Assembly (NCBI GenBank): GCA_001465935.1
Contig: LNKV01000003.1
Location: 502,363-566,362, forward strand
Direction of reading: 5' to 3'
Length of the DNA stretch: 64,000 bases
Origin: Clarireedia homoeocarpa
Lineage: Eukaryota; Ascomycota; Leotiomycetes; Helotiales; Rutstroemiaceae
Under the pieces are notes generated by a model. That model was not told the origin of the DNA. It saw only the letters and a program-made list of their open reading frames with translations, and searched no databases. The position numbers and the translations under genes are program-made. The stretch's first letter is position 1. Each line of letters starts with the position of its first letter. Positions 1 to 10,520 of the stretch are shown in pieces.

Positions 1-335
1 AGGCCTACAAGCTCGGTACCGATGAACGGTGTCAGATGCTTGACTTCTGATGCAGCAGTGAGAAGTCTTGCTTTCTTTGGATCTGCATGAATGCCCCTGT
101 CGACAAATTCATGTTCGACGAGGTCGGGAAGCTTGAATGGCGTATAATTTGGATATTGGAGGCCTGCTCTTGGTACCGATACTAATGGGGATATGCCTCT
201 TGGTGTACTATATTCAGGATGTGGTAGGTTCTCAGGTTTGGGAGGTAGCTTCGCTGGCTTTTTCGTAGTTGAATATTTTTGGATTTTGCCATTTTCAGCG
301 CCGTCCTGAAAAGAGATGTCTTTGACTGCAGACAT
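1..335 (-). CDS. TauD-type alpha-ketoglutarate-dependent sulfonate dioxygenase, N-terminal part
   Basis: Only the first ~111 codons lie in the window; the gene runs off the left edge. The start is the ATG at 333-335. The visible protein has a Lys/Pro-rich leader, then PRGISPLVSVPRAGLQYPNY, then FVDRGIHADPKKARLL and HLTPFIGTELVG. That order (dispensable leader, 'R...HADP.K..L' and 'LTP.IGTE..G') is the usual opening of fungal TauD/TfdA-family dioxygenases (yeast Jlp1 type). These Fe(II) enzymes release sulfite from taurine or alkylsulfonates using 2-oxoglutarate and O2. The HxD...H iron ligands would lie outside the window and cannot be checked. It is divergent from the ACS permease at 898. 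Family assignment is fairly sure; the substrate is inference. Confidence 0.8.
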   Translation of the reverse strand, partial: MSAVKDISFQDGAENGKIQKYSTTKKPAKLPPKPENLPHPEYSTPRGISPLVSVPRAGLQYPNYTPFKLPDLVEHEFVDRGIHADPKKARLLTAASEVKHLTPFIGTELVG

Positions 336-897
336 GATCACGGGAGATTTCTTGTATCAGTCTTCAACTTGGCGATAGAGGGTAACAGTCCAAGCTACAA
401 TTGAACCAGATATCCAACGAGCGATAACCACAAATACTTCGATAATTCTGCTATTGAATTGATCGCTTCATGTATATCCGATAGTGATACAAGATTGAAC
501 AAAATACACCGAGACCGAGGATATCAATATTAATTCCATCAATTGAAAGTAGCGATATGCAAAAGGTAGAAGACGACATTTCAGGGGTACAATTCGCAAC
601 CATCGCTTGTATGGCTGTGTACCACTTCAGCACATCGAATCAGAGTATCAGTCCGATTATGCTACGTTAAATCAAGCATTCACACAAGCACACCTTCTTG
701 TAGCCTGGTACAAAGGATACCTTGTATGTATCCACCTCTCACTGCAGCAATGTTAACTTACATGCATTGATAGATAGTGTTAGCTACAGGAAATGGAGTT
801 GGTTATCTTTCGGCCGGAGTTTACCTTTGGTTTTCGCACGTTAGAAATATAGAGGAGCTACAACCCGCGGTTGTCGGCTCACAAATTAGCAGAGAAG
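336..897. promoter_or_regulatory. divergent promoter between dioxygenase and ACS permease; uORF at 793-852
   Basis: This 562-bp gap holds both 5' ends. A 20-codon upstream ORF (ATG 793, TAG 850-852) lies just ahead of the permease ATG at 898 and could lower its translation if it is in the mRNA. I did not find a binding site I could name with confidence. Confidence 0.5.
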
Positions 898-2597
898 ATG
901 GCACCTCCAGACACTATTTCTCGCGTGGAAAGCGTCCACGAGGACGATTCTGTCGAGAAGAGTAATTCGGAACTCAACAAACAGCTTCTCGAAGTTCAGT
1001 GGAACCAGGATGAGGAAAAGCACATTCTGAGAAGATTGGACTTCTATCTGATACCTTTGGTGATGGTGATGTTCTTCACCCTGAACCTGGATAGGTATGT
1101 TATATCTCTGTTGTATGAGAACCCGACTAACAATCAGCCAGAGGAAACATCTCGAATGCTCTTACAGACAATCTAATGGGAGATCTTTCTATCACCCAAG
1201 AGACCGTTAACACAGGGAACAGTCTCGTTTATGTTGGTATCTGTATTGGAGATATCCCGGCGAATCTATTGATACAAAAGGTACAACTCGCAATTCTGCA
1301 AGACGAGAGCCGAAATTCTGACCACTAAACAATCATCAGGTTGGTGCTGATATATGGCTTCCATGTCAACTCCTCGCATGGGGGCTAGTGGCCACATTTC
1401 AAGCATTCATCAAGAACCGCTCTGGATTTCTAGCAACGAGATTTCTGCTAGGTCTTTGCGAATCAGGATTTATCCCCGGTACTCTTTGGTATCTTACCAA
1501 ATGGTACACGAAGCTCGAGCTTGGAAAGAGAACAGTTTTGTTCTTCATTGGTAGCTATACCGCGAACTTGTTGAATGGTTTGATTGCATATGGCCTGCTT
1601 CGACTTCGTGGAAGATGTGGCCTAGCTGGATGGCAATGGCTTTTCCTCATAGGTAGCTCGTTCTTGTGATCTAGTTAAGAAGCTGGCTGACAACTATAAG
1701 ATGGTTTAGCAACCCTAACAGTGGGAATTACCACACTCTTTCTACTTCCACGTGACCCTACTCGAGGAAATTCCATCATCAAACTACCATTTTCCACATT
1801 CACCAAACGAGAAACAGACATCCTTCTTGGTCGAATTGTCCGCGACAATCCCTACAATACGGATCCACGTGACTCGCATCTCTCACAATTTCAAATCGTT
1901 GTATCTGTTCTCACTGACTGGAAAGTCTGGATGCATTGTTCCATGGCTTTGCTTGGGCTGGAATATTCCCCGCCATTAGGAACCTATTCACCATCCATCA
2001 TCAAGAGTTTCGGCTACGGCACTTTCAACTCTAATCTACTTGTTATGCCAAATAGCGCACTCTTAATAATCACAACATTTTCTTTGTCATGGTGGAGTGA
2101 TCGGGTGAATTCAAGAAGCATACCCATCATCTTCGCCGCTCTCTGGCTATTAACTGGACTTATCGTCCTCGATGTATGCCCCCCACCCTCTTCTCTTAAA
2201 CTCCAACTAAATTTCTCTCCAGGCCCTCCCCCACAACCACTCCAACTGGACCTTCTACGCCTTCCTCGTCTTCACTGGTGGCTCACCCTCGTGGCATCCG
2301 CTCAACGTAGCATGGCTTCAAGCGAACCAGCCGACGCCACGGCGCCGCGCCATCGCCGTCGCACTGTACATGGCGATGACGAATCTGTCCGCGGTCCCGG
2401 CGTCGCATATTTTTCAGGCGAGCGATAAACCGTATTATCATGAGGGGTTTAAAATTCTCTTTATTATGGCTGCGTTGGCGATTATGTTGATGGTTGGGAT
2501 GAGGGTGGCGTATGGGTGGTTGAATGGGAGGATTGAGAGGGGGAAGGGAACGCTGGAGGGAGGGGAGATAGATAGGGATTTTCGGTATCAGCTTTAG
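898..2597 (+). CDS. MFS transporter, anion:cation symporter (Dal5/allantoate permease) family
   Basis: Five exons: 898-1094, 1142-1280, 1340-1652, 1710-2173, 2223-2597. Introns are GT-AG and the phases sum to a 495-residue protein, normal for the family. The start is the ATG at 898, because the earlier in-frame codon is not ATG. Family marks are a charged cytoplasmic N-terminus, RRLDFYLIPL at the first helix, the LDRGNISNAL motif across intron 1, and RFLLGLCESGFIPGTLWYLT in helix 4. About 12 membrane segments are expected in the plasma membrane. ACS members carry small carboxylates, vitamins, allantoate, or sulfonates and sulfate (yeast Soa1). Divergence from a TauD dioxygenase makes a sulfonate substrate attractive, but this is inference from context. 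Confidence 0.88.
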
Positions 2598-3374
2598 GGT
2601 GATAATTGGTTGTTTCTTGGTGAAGAATAAATAGGTGATAGTAGTATGTAGTTAGGAGACGATTTATCAGTGGTAGGGTTGTGATTAATGAGATAGGTCG
2701 TAGGGGGGGGTGAATGGTTTGAACTTGGTTGTTGATTGGTGAAGAGCCGAGGGAGGATGAGATGGAGTTAAATAGAAGAGATAATGGGAACAGAGAGCTA
2801 GTTAATAGGACAGTAGTTAGTATATCGGCAGTCGAATGATCATCCTCTATTTTTGATGCAGAAATGCTACACGCAATTCCTTCAACTCGGCTCTAATAAT
2901 CTTGTTGTATGTATTGGAGAAGAGGAACGAGGAAGTTGATTTAGAACTAGTTTCTTTCAAGAGAATCATGTACGACTTGGAGATGAAGTTTACTATATAT
3001 ATGTTTTTAGATAAAATCATGCTTGATTCGGTATATCATTCGCTCTGGTTTGAAATAAGTAGTGTAAGCCGATGAATAAGGAAAGTAAAATCGTGGCAGG
3101 TTGTAGAGTACGCGGGGAGCCGTGGAGCGGATGTGGTGGTCTGGGAGGGGAGAGATGACAGGCGAGAAAGAAGAACGAGTGGATGAGGCTGCACAACATG
3201 GGGATATCAACAAGTTAGTGGATGGATGGCCATTTTACAATAATTTGAGACTTTGAAATACAACTTTGTTTAGAGATATGCTATCGGTATCTCTAACCTA
3301 TAGATACATGCTGAGTGAGTGATATCTTGAGACTTGAAAATTGACTGTACGGCACAATATCCCCCTCATTCACG
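2598..3374. other. intergenic, convergent 3' ends
   Basis: The 3' flanks of the permease and of the GH28 gene face each other here. The sequence is AT-rich with a G8 run near 2704. Short ORFs on the minus strand (about 3007-3213) have no family signature and look like chance. Confidence 0.6.
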
Positions 3375-5281
3375 TCAGAAAGAGCCCCAATAATGTTTAT
3401 TATAGTCGCCCGTGGGTTTCCAAAGAGCGGCTGGTGTGTAGACGGGAATGGGATCGGTTGCTGTAGGAGAAATTAGCTTTCTATACTACCTATCTGCCTC
3501 GCACTCCCGGAACAATTAGGAAGGACGAAGAAAGGAGAAACTTACTACCCCACGCAGAAGAAGGGGCTATCCATTTTGGATCCGCTGGAGTAGTCCATCC
3601 AGTCGCTGGCGGTGTGGTAATTGTATAACTACTTGTATAAGTGGTCGGCGTAGCGCCCGCTTCGAGGACTTTGATCCCGTCGTTCGGACCATAAACGTTA
3701 TCTGCTGTGCCGAAAATATTACTTATTTTATTAATCACTTTCGTACCGGCTTCTGTCCATAAGGAGAATCCCTCGATGCTGATATCGACCGCGGGAATGA
3801 GATCAGAAGCGAAGAGGTAGAGGGGCGGGCGGACGGAGCCGTTGGCTATGCTGCCTGTGGGGAGTGAGTTGAAGGGTGATAAAAGTTGGGAATAAAAAGG
3901 AAGGCGAGGAACTAACTTACCTGAAAAGTTCCGAAATGTGATATTACTCAAAGCTACAGCTCCTGTGTCGGGCGTGAATGTTTCTTGCCAGTATTGATTG
4001 AGATTGACGCCGTAGAGACTGTACTTGGAGCGGAAGTTCTCCCAGAGTATGTTGGTTACGTAGCCCGAGCCGCCGGGGTAGGTTTTGATGAATGCTATTT
4101 CGTTGCCGCCGATTACAGATATGTTTCTTGCGTGCTGTGATGGATGGGTTAGCTGGCGAGTGAGGATTTGGAGGTAGGTGGAGCGGGGCGGGGTGCAATG
4201 TTCGAGGAAGAGGGAGACATTACAATGTTGGAGATCTCGGCGGAGTTGTTGAGACTTCCTATTGAGATTCCGGAACCTACGCGGTTGCAGACTAGATTCT
4301 CTACAAGAGCGTGGTGGGATGGACTTTTAATTGAGACACATTCATCCCGATTAGTCACCTAGGTATGATTAGATGAGCAGACCTTGGAGGACCAAGAAGC
4401 CTCTCACTCACCTCATTATCGTGGATGTAGTAGTTTGTTCCTATAGCATCAAGGCCATCGTAAGATCCCAAGTTGGCACCGCGAACAGTGAGATGATAGA
4501 CTTCGAGATTGACGCCGAAATCAAATACGAAATGGAACTTGGGACTATCTATGAGTAGAAGATCATGAATTGTGGAGTTGATAGGAGATATTAAACGTAG
4601 CATTCGCGGACGATTCGTGCTGAATTCATTGTGAGTATGAGGAAGACTAGATAGCGGGCGTTGACTGACTTTCCTGAGATTCGGTACAAATATCCCTGTC
4701 CTTGGATGGCCCCTAGACCATTTGCTGAGTAGAGCTCGAAGTCAACAGCTGTTATTGAGTTAGCACACGTAACATATATACTTAATCGAGCAGGAAGAGA
4801 TCACACCATTTATGATCACAATGAAGTTCTGTAAGAACTCTCCATCACCTTCCCCATTAACAGTCTTATTCAGAGCATCCGCGCCAGCAAAGCCCTCCAG
4901 AATTCTCTCACGTGGTACTAAATACGGAATAGTATAACTCGGATCCGTAGAGTTTGGATAGTACACTGCGGTGATCAGGCCATCGAGTTGAAAAGCCCAA
5001 TTAGTGGCATTGCTCAATATGATGCTAGTTCTCAATGTCCAGTTCCCAGCAGGTACAATGAGTCGACTGCCAGGGTTGGCCTGCACACATTCCTTGAATG
5101 CTGCGGTTATGGGAACTGAAACATCGTCTGAACTTCCTGCTGTGGCTCCGTAGTCGAGGATATTGCATTCCAAGGTTTTCTCGCTGAGAGGTGTGGTCAC
5201 TCCCACGGGACCGATAAGTTGGGCAGCTGAAAGCGCAAAGAGATTGGAAAAGAACAACAAAAGTACTGAAAGCGAAATCAT
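3375..5281 (-). CDS. secreted GH28 rhamnogalacturonase (RhgA-like)
   Basis: Seven exons read from the right: 5281-4807, 4748-4670, 4619-4412, 4358-4224, 4134-3921, 3854-3546, 3460-3375. All introns are GT-AG and the frame closes on a 501-residue protein. Residues 1-20 form a signal peptide (hydrophobic core LSVLLLFFSNLFAL). The GH28 beta-helix core has SYDGLDAIGTNYYIHDNE (about 237-254) followed by VTNRDECVSIKSP and GSGISIGSLN. These match the rhamnogalacturonase subgroup, where DGxD and DEC replace the NTD and DD motifs of polygalacturonases. The enzyme hydrolyses the alternating GalA-Rha backbone of pectin outside the cell. Several N-glycosylation sites (NAT, NST, NKT, NIT) are present. The subgroup call is good but not absolute; xylogalacturonan hydrolase is the main alternative. 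Confidence 0.88.
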
Positions 5282-5952
5282 TATGCCGTCGCTTTATGAA
5301 AGCTAAGGGACTGTCATGATGATCCAGCATCGCTCACCTCACCAACAGTAATATATATCCATGAGAAGATACCGTGTTAGCACCAAAAGTCAGATGCTTA
5401 AAAATCGGCACTCGCTGCATCTCGAGACAAGAATTGATTGAACCTACATATCACAACATAGTGGACCAAAATTGGTACCGATATGCATCGAATATCAGAT
5501 GTTTACGCCTTCATCCATGTGCATGACGACTTGGCAACTTTCGGTCACTATTTCTCCGCGAACCAACAACATCATAATTGTCCCGGGAAATTGTTCCATC
5601 CGGCTATAATTCATTCTATGCAGGAGGCTTGCTTTGATGAATTATTCTTGCATAGATTTCAGCGTGTAGGAAGATGAGGATATGAGCCCAAGTTTTACTG
5701 TACTGTGTGAGTGCGGGGTACACCCAGCATCCTCTTTTCACATACAGAGCGATAGGAAGTGGGTGTCACGAATGCCTGAATCCCACGTACCTTAGACCGA
5801 ATAGCCATGGACTGCTCACCTGCAGTATGGCAAAAAAGAAACACATGCGGCTTTGAATACTTAATAACAGAAACCCTTAGCTCCTCAGGGGAAAGCTTCA
5901 AAGTCTGGCAAGCAATTGTCCACGTGACCAATGGTTTACTACTTAGATGTGA
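5282..5952. other. intergenic, GH28 promoter and nitrilase 3' flank
   Basis: This stretch precedes the GH28 start and contains the nitrilase 3' end. Short overlapping ORFs on both strands show no family motif. No regulatory site could be assigned with confidence. Confidence 0.5.
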
Positions 5953-7053
5953 CTATTCTTCCAGAACTCTGACATGTCTCTTCTCCTTATCATCCACGCC
6001 CAACCACAGCATGTCAGGCCTACTATAATGGCCACCTACATCAACAAACCCCTTGCAATGCAGAATGTCATCGAGTCTCAAATTTGCGTAAAGGATCCCC
6101 TCCTCAGTCTCAGGGATATCTTGGGATATTTTTCTCCCATCAGGACCTATGATCGCGCTATTACCACCACCCGGCCTACTCATGAGGAGCGGGGGTCCCC
6201 CGCTCGTGCCCATTCGTTCGATACCCTTTTGAGTTATAAGAGCAGTGGCGTGAAGAACGAATGACTGAGATTCAATTGCATATGTTTGTGAAATGCTTCG
6301 AACGCCTAAGAATCACTACTGTTAGGACCACAAATAGACGAGACCTGGGGAAGAGAGAGCTAGTGTACGAACCGTCTGTAGTCATTGACCATAAATCTGG
6401 GCCACCATCATGCGGAGATACTGGAGGCCATGCAGCAATGTGGATGTCTTCCTTCTGAAGTATCGTATGGTACTTCAAAAGGGGTTGTAGGTGTTCCCAG
6501 CATGCAAGCGCTCCTACTCTGCCGACATTGGGTACATCGACGACATTCTTCAGGCAATCGCTGGAAGCATCTCCGAATATCGTTCTCTCCATGTGTGTAG
6601 GCTTCAGCTTCCTCCTCAACATTTTGATCTCTCCATCACTTCCGATTGTAGCTTGGGAGATGTAGAGAGAATCGTTGCGGTTTTCCGAAAATCCTAAACA
6701 AACGTTGATTTGGTTCTCTGCTGCGCAAGCACGAATGAGCTCCATTTGAGGTGAGTCAACTTTCAGGGAATTCTTGATGTATGTTGCAGTTAACGCGAAG
6801 TCTACTGGTCGCGTCCTTTGTAACAATTAGCTATGTGACAGGAACTTCGGCAGCCGGACTACACTTACCATATCCAAGCAGGATAGCCCGGAATCCAACA
6901 TTCAGGGAAGGCGACCAGTTTGGCATCATTTTCAGCAGCTTCTTTTATAAGTCGTAGGGTCTTCTCAACAGATTCATTAAGGTCAAGCCAGCCGGGCTCA
7001 GATTGAGTCACTCCGACTCGAACTGTACTGGACTTTGTCTCTGAGGCTGCCAT
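5953..7053 (-). CDS. nitrilase (carbon-nitrogen hydrolase family)
   Basis: Three exons: 7053-6869, 6815-6373, 6305-5953, giving 326 residues. The catalytic Glu-Lys-Cys triad is visible: E51 in LVAFPECWIPGYP, K131 in RRKLKPTH, and C167 in GALACWEH. CWEHLQPLLKYHT and AAWPPV are typical of true fungal nitrilases. Cyanide hydratases usually have a longer C-terminus and a CWEN-like motif, so hydratase is the less likely alternative. The product would convert nitriles to carboxylic acid and ammonia in the cytosol, perhaps acting on plant nitriles; the substrate is unknown. The exon 2/3 join was chosen because it restores SQTYAIESQSFVLHATAL, the expected family sequence. Confidence 0.9.
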
Positions 7054-8479
7054 ATTGCTATTGTAGTGACTGGATAGAGATATGAACTAGTGTTTGAAAT
7101 CAACAATGTCCTACAGAAAGATACAGATTGAGGTTTGCATTATATATGCGTCGCGGCAAAGTAAGGTGCGGGGCCAATATTGGCTTCCATGTACGGTCGC
7201 AGGACAAAAGGGCACAATCTGGTATGCACAGCACTCCGGAGATGCTTGAACTTCGTGGTGGTTTGTTATGGCTGCAGTTGAGGTTACGGCTGAATTCCGC
7301 AATCGCAATCAGTTCCGCCCACAACAAACACCGCGGCGTTTGAACTGCCATCTGCGAATGAGATCTATTCCTTACCATTTTCAATTACAACGCGATCAGG
7401 GGCATCTAAGACAACCTCACTTGCGACTTATCTCTTGCTTGAAGCTGGTGTGGCACTCTACGTGTCATAAGCTTCGCCCAATCCATTGAAGTTGTCAGCC
7501 GGTCAATCAGATCTACACGACTTCAAACCTTTATTCCCAATTGGCCATATCTTCCACGAGCAGTTATCCAGAATTAAGAACATCGAATAACCCTTCATTC
7601 AGTCGACTGCGGCTTCTATATTCTCGAGATCGTTCTATGCTTCAAATACTCTGGTCGTCTATTTCTCATGATACCTCTATGGATCTATAAGCACGCACAA
7701 AGAAACTACAGCACCAGTCAGCGTTCATTCACGCAGCCATGTATGGACAATATGAATACCCTCATAAAATAACTAGTCAATTGACATATGATCTCACTCA
7801 GCTAACTTGACATAAGTCTATACATCAGTCTATGTTCTGCAGTAAAACATAGACTGTGGTGTCAAGCGGTCGTGAAGAACGAACGATGCAATGCTTGGGG
7901 GTAGCTGTTCATACGTTAATGGCATGTTTTCTGGATATCAAAGAAGGTCTGGCTATCTTCGGGTAGCCGTGAAAAGAAGTGAAGTATGCTACCTGAGCAT
8001 TCCAATCCATGCATTCTCCTCGCCTGGAATATGTGGGTGCTGAAATGCAGATAAAAATGGATTGGTTTTGCTCATTTGTGCCATGTTTGTTTAGATACGT
8101 TCAAATAGCCATCTAAATCGGCCAGAGCAGTGCCAACGTGGAATGGTGGGGAGTAGAACAAGCAAGTAAAGTTTATGTATTCATGTGTCCTTAGGATCTT
8201 GTACCCCTAAACTAATGAGTTGAGGTTAAGTCATTTACCAAGGCTACATGCTCCGAATACCTCACAGGCCAAAGCGACTATCCATCCCGAACCATCGTTC
8301 AGATGAGGAGCTTGCTAGCTTGTTTTGATACATGCCTTATGTTCGTTCGACGTCAATTCGTGGCACTACTGATCACATATACGGGATACGAAGTGCTTGG
8401 TTGAATTGTGCCTGATTCCTCTAACTAAGTGGGAGTTCTATGCTTCTTGCATAGCTAGGCTCTCCCATATACTAAGGGT
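7054..8479. other. gene-free stretch with one hairpin
   Basis: This is the nitrilase upstream region. A perfect 10-bp inverted repeat (AGTCTATGTT at 7827-7836, complement at 7846-7855, 9-nt loop) could form a hairpin. I see no supportable gene; ORFs at 7100-7490 overlap each other and lack motifs. Confidence 0.5.
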
Positions 8480-8759
8480 ATGCCCTTCTACGGCAATTCA
8501 TACCCCTGTACTCTGAACATCGGATCACTTCCTTATTACTTCCCGTACGGAATCCATCCTCGTTTTTAGATGACTTCCCCAGACGACTAAGAATGAGGCC
8601 CATGATCATAAATGGGGCAGATGAAGGGTCTTACACGATGTCGTACACAGTGAGGGCTGCGTTTCCTACCTCTCCAATCAGAGTACCAATCCGGGCGATG
8701 GAAGCAAAAAGTGCACCTTCACCTTCGCTGATAAATGCAGCGCCGCGGGAGCTATACAT
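8480..8759 (-). pseudogene. possible decayed coding fragment with an in-frame stop
   Basis: Read from the ATG at 8759 leftward, the frame gives YSSRGAAFISEGEGALFASI, then IGEVGNAALTVYDIV, a TAA stop, and DPSSAPFMIMGLIL. The Ala/Gly/Ile-rich helix followed by 'YDI..DP.SAP' reminds me of a C-terminal segment of fungal class V chitinase-like proteins, but this is from memory and weak. The stop could come from one GAA to TAA change. The other strand has an open frame of 89 codons at 8593-8862 with no known motif. Treat it as a candidate relic only. Confidence 0.2.
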
Positions 8760-8883
8760 TGCAGTGCCCGATCATCTTAGAGAAATGGCAAAGGCTCAAG
8801 ATTCTGTTAGTTTGTATGGTCCATATGGTTATGGCTACAGCGGTCCGGTTCATGACGATTGAAGTATTTCAGAGCTTTACCCA

Positions 8884-9064
8884 CCAGTAGGTGTACTAAA
8901 ATATCCGACCAACTTCGGATTTCTTGTTTTTTTTATAAGTAAAACTTAAACAGAGAATTAGGACATAGAGAATTAGGACATGGAGAACTAGGACATCTGG
9001 GTTTTCAACTCAACTTTTGGACATTAAGAGCTAATATATATATTTGCTAGGAAAGTGTACATAC
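8884..9064. mobile_element. left end of an inverted-repeat (MITE-like) element, truncated
   Basis: The sequence from 8884 starts CCAGTAGGTGTACTA and continues through TATCCGAC and CTTCGGATTTCT. The same order, about 80% alike by eye, forms both ends of the element at 50385-50601. No matching right end was found, and an LTR begins at 9065, so this copy is probably broken. It has no coding capacity. Confidence 0.5.
8952..8996. repeat. 15-bp tandem repeat, three copies
   Basis: AGAGAATTAGGACAT occurs twice exactly (8952-8966, 8967-8981), then once with two changes (8982-8996). It lies inside the truncated MITE-like element. Confidence 0.85.
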
Positions 9065-9369
9065 TGTTAAAATATGAAGTTTTACAACTGGTGACCCTTC
9101 CAAGTAGGAATTCAGCTTCGATATAGTGGCTAGACACTATCTATTTTCATCCGATTATTTTATCATATTTTATTTATGAGGAAACAGGTCCTGTAGGTAT
9201 TTGTTCGTTCCCCAAAGGGTATTCACTTGGATAATAAATTTGTCATAATTGATTAGTCATCTTCCTGGTTCATCCACTATATATTACACATCTTACATCC
9301 GTAGATTCTGTAGACTTCAATCATACTATTATATATTCCAATACTCATAAATCTATTCAATTTCTGACA
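9065..9369 (+). mobile_element. 5' LTR of a Ty1/copia retrotransposon, with primer-binding site
   Basis: The block opens TGTTAAAATATG and closes TTTCTGACA, giving the TG...CA ends of an LTR, 305 bp long. It is followed at once (9370) by GGTCATGAGCCCGG, which resembles the complement of the initiator-Met tRNA anticodon region (GGTTATGAGCCC) used by copia-type elements. A gag relic follows in the same orientation. I found no 3' LTR, so the element is truncated. Confidence 0.6.
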
Positions 9370-9429
9370 GGTCATGAGCCCGGTTGATACTTAATCAATT
9401 GTGATAATAGTCTGTATCATTCAAATCAC

Positions 9430-10135
9430 TTTTACAATGTCGCTGCCGCTCAAAGCCCGTTTGTTTACCTCAAATTCACAAATTCACCAATTTCACTATA
9501 TTCATCAATCTTGTCGTCAATATAGCTTCCAACACGTCAAAATATACTAACACCAAATAAGGCTCAGTTCTAATCTTCAACGGAGAGAATTGGAATACCT
9601 TCAAAAGCTCTTATATACTCGTATTCGCTGCAGCACGCTGCCTGGGTATCGTCGAAGGAACCGAAGAAGAACCAGATACAACTAATCAACGTGTTGCTGG
9701 CGTACGATGCACTGCGGATTATCAGAAACGTCTTAGAAATGCTATTTCTATCCTTAACTTTGCAGTTGCAGAACAATATTACACTTATATACTTGATTTT
9801 ATACACCAAAGCGATATCCAAGGCATATGGCAAGCACTTCAGAAGCACGATTAGTCTAGCCATCCACAGTTTATTGCAGAGATCTGCCAAAAGTTCAACG
9901 ATACGATATTCGATCCGAAAACCTAGACTCTTCGCTCTTTCGTCGATGAACTACGCCGACTCCAAAGACTCACTGCATCACATGAACGAAGCATCGATGA
10001 CAAGGAGGTTTACCAACAAAACCTGAAATCTCCCATGCCTCATCGCCTACTCCTTCACTAGGCAGCAGATGTAGAAACAGCTTACAAAATTACTTCTCAC
10101 CTTTCATCAATGAAAAGCAATCTTAAACGCCGCTA
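9430..10135 (+). pseudogene. decayed Ty1/copia Gag
   Basis: In one frame the text reads GSVLIFNGENWNTFKSSYIL, then RLRNAISILNFAVAEQYYTY, then DIQGIWQALQKHD, then a stop where 'W' or 'Q' is expected, then FIAEICQKFNDTIFD and FVDELRRLQRL. This is the Gag pattern of copia elements ('L.G.NW..F', 'AW..L', 'Y...L..L'). Several in-frame stops are TAG or TAA where Gln would fit, as expected from C-to-T change (RIP). No integrase or reverse transcriptase follows. The flanks are AT-rich. Confidence 0.72.
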
Positions 10136-10520
10136 GCTAGTATTCTTCTGATGTTGATATGGCGATGTGAATTTGTCATATATTCAGATTCTACATCTCT
10201 GTGCAAACACTGCCGTACCAACCGCCTCCACCATAAGATACTGGCGTACCTCTACTGCCGTGTCGAACTTTTAATAACCATTATTATGAGGCAATTTAGT
10301 GAAATGCCAGTACGTCTATGATAGTTACCGCATACAAGAATGAATGTCATTCTCCGGTGGCTTCCTGTACCTTATGACCCCAAGTGAATGAGCAGATCTG
10401 TTGCAGTTATAAAAGGTGGTTCGACATCATTCTTGCAACGAAGCCATTATTCTAACTATTCGTTGTCTAAGTCGAATCAGAACACTTGGAAGCCTTGGCC
10501 GCTGAACCGTCGTCAACAAA
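10136..10520. other. intergenic after gag relic
   Basis: AT-rich sequence with no further retrotransposon domain. A CX2C-rich reading at about 10199-10265 does not fit a zinc knuckle. The right part would be the promoter of the 2EXR gene. Confidence 0.5.
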
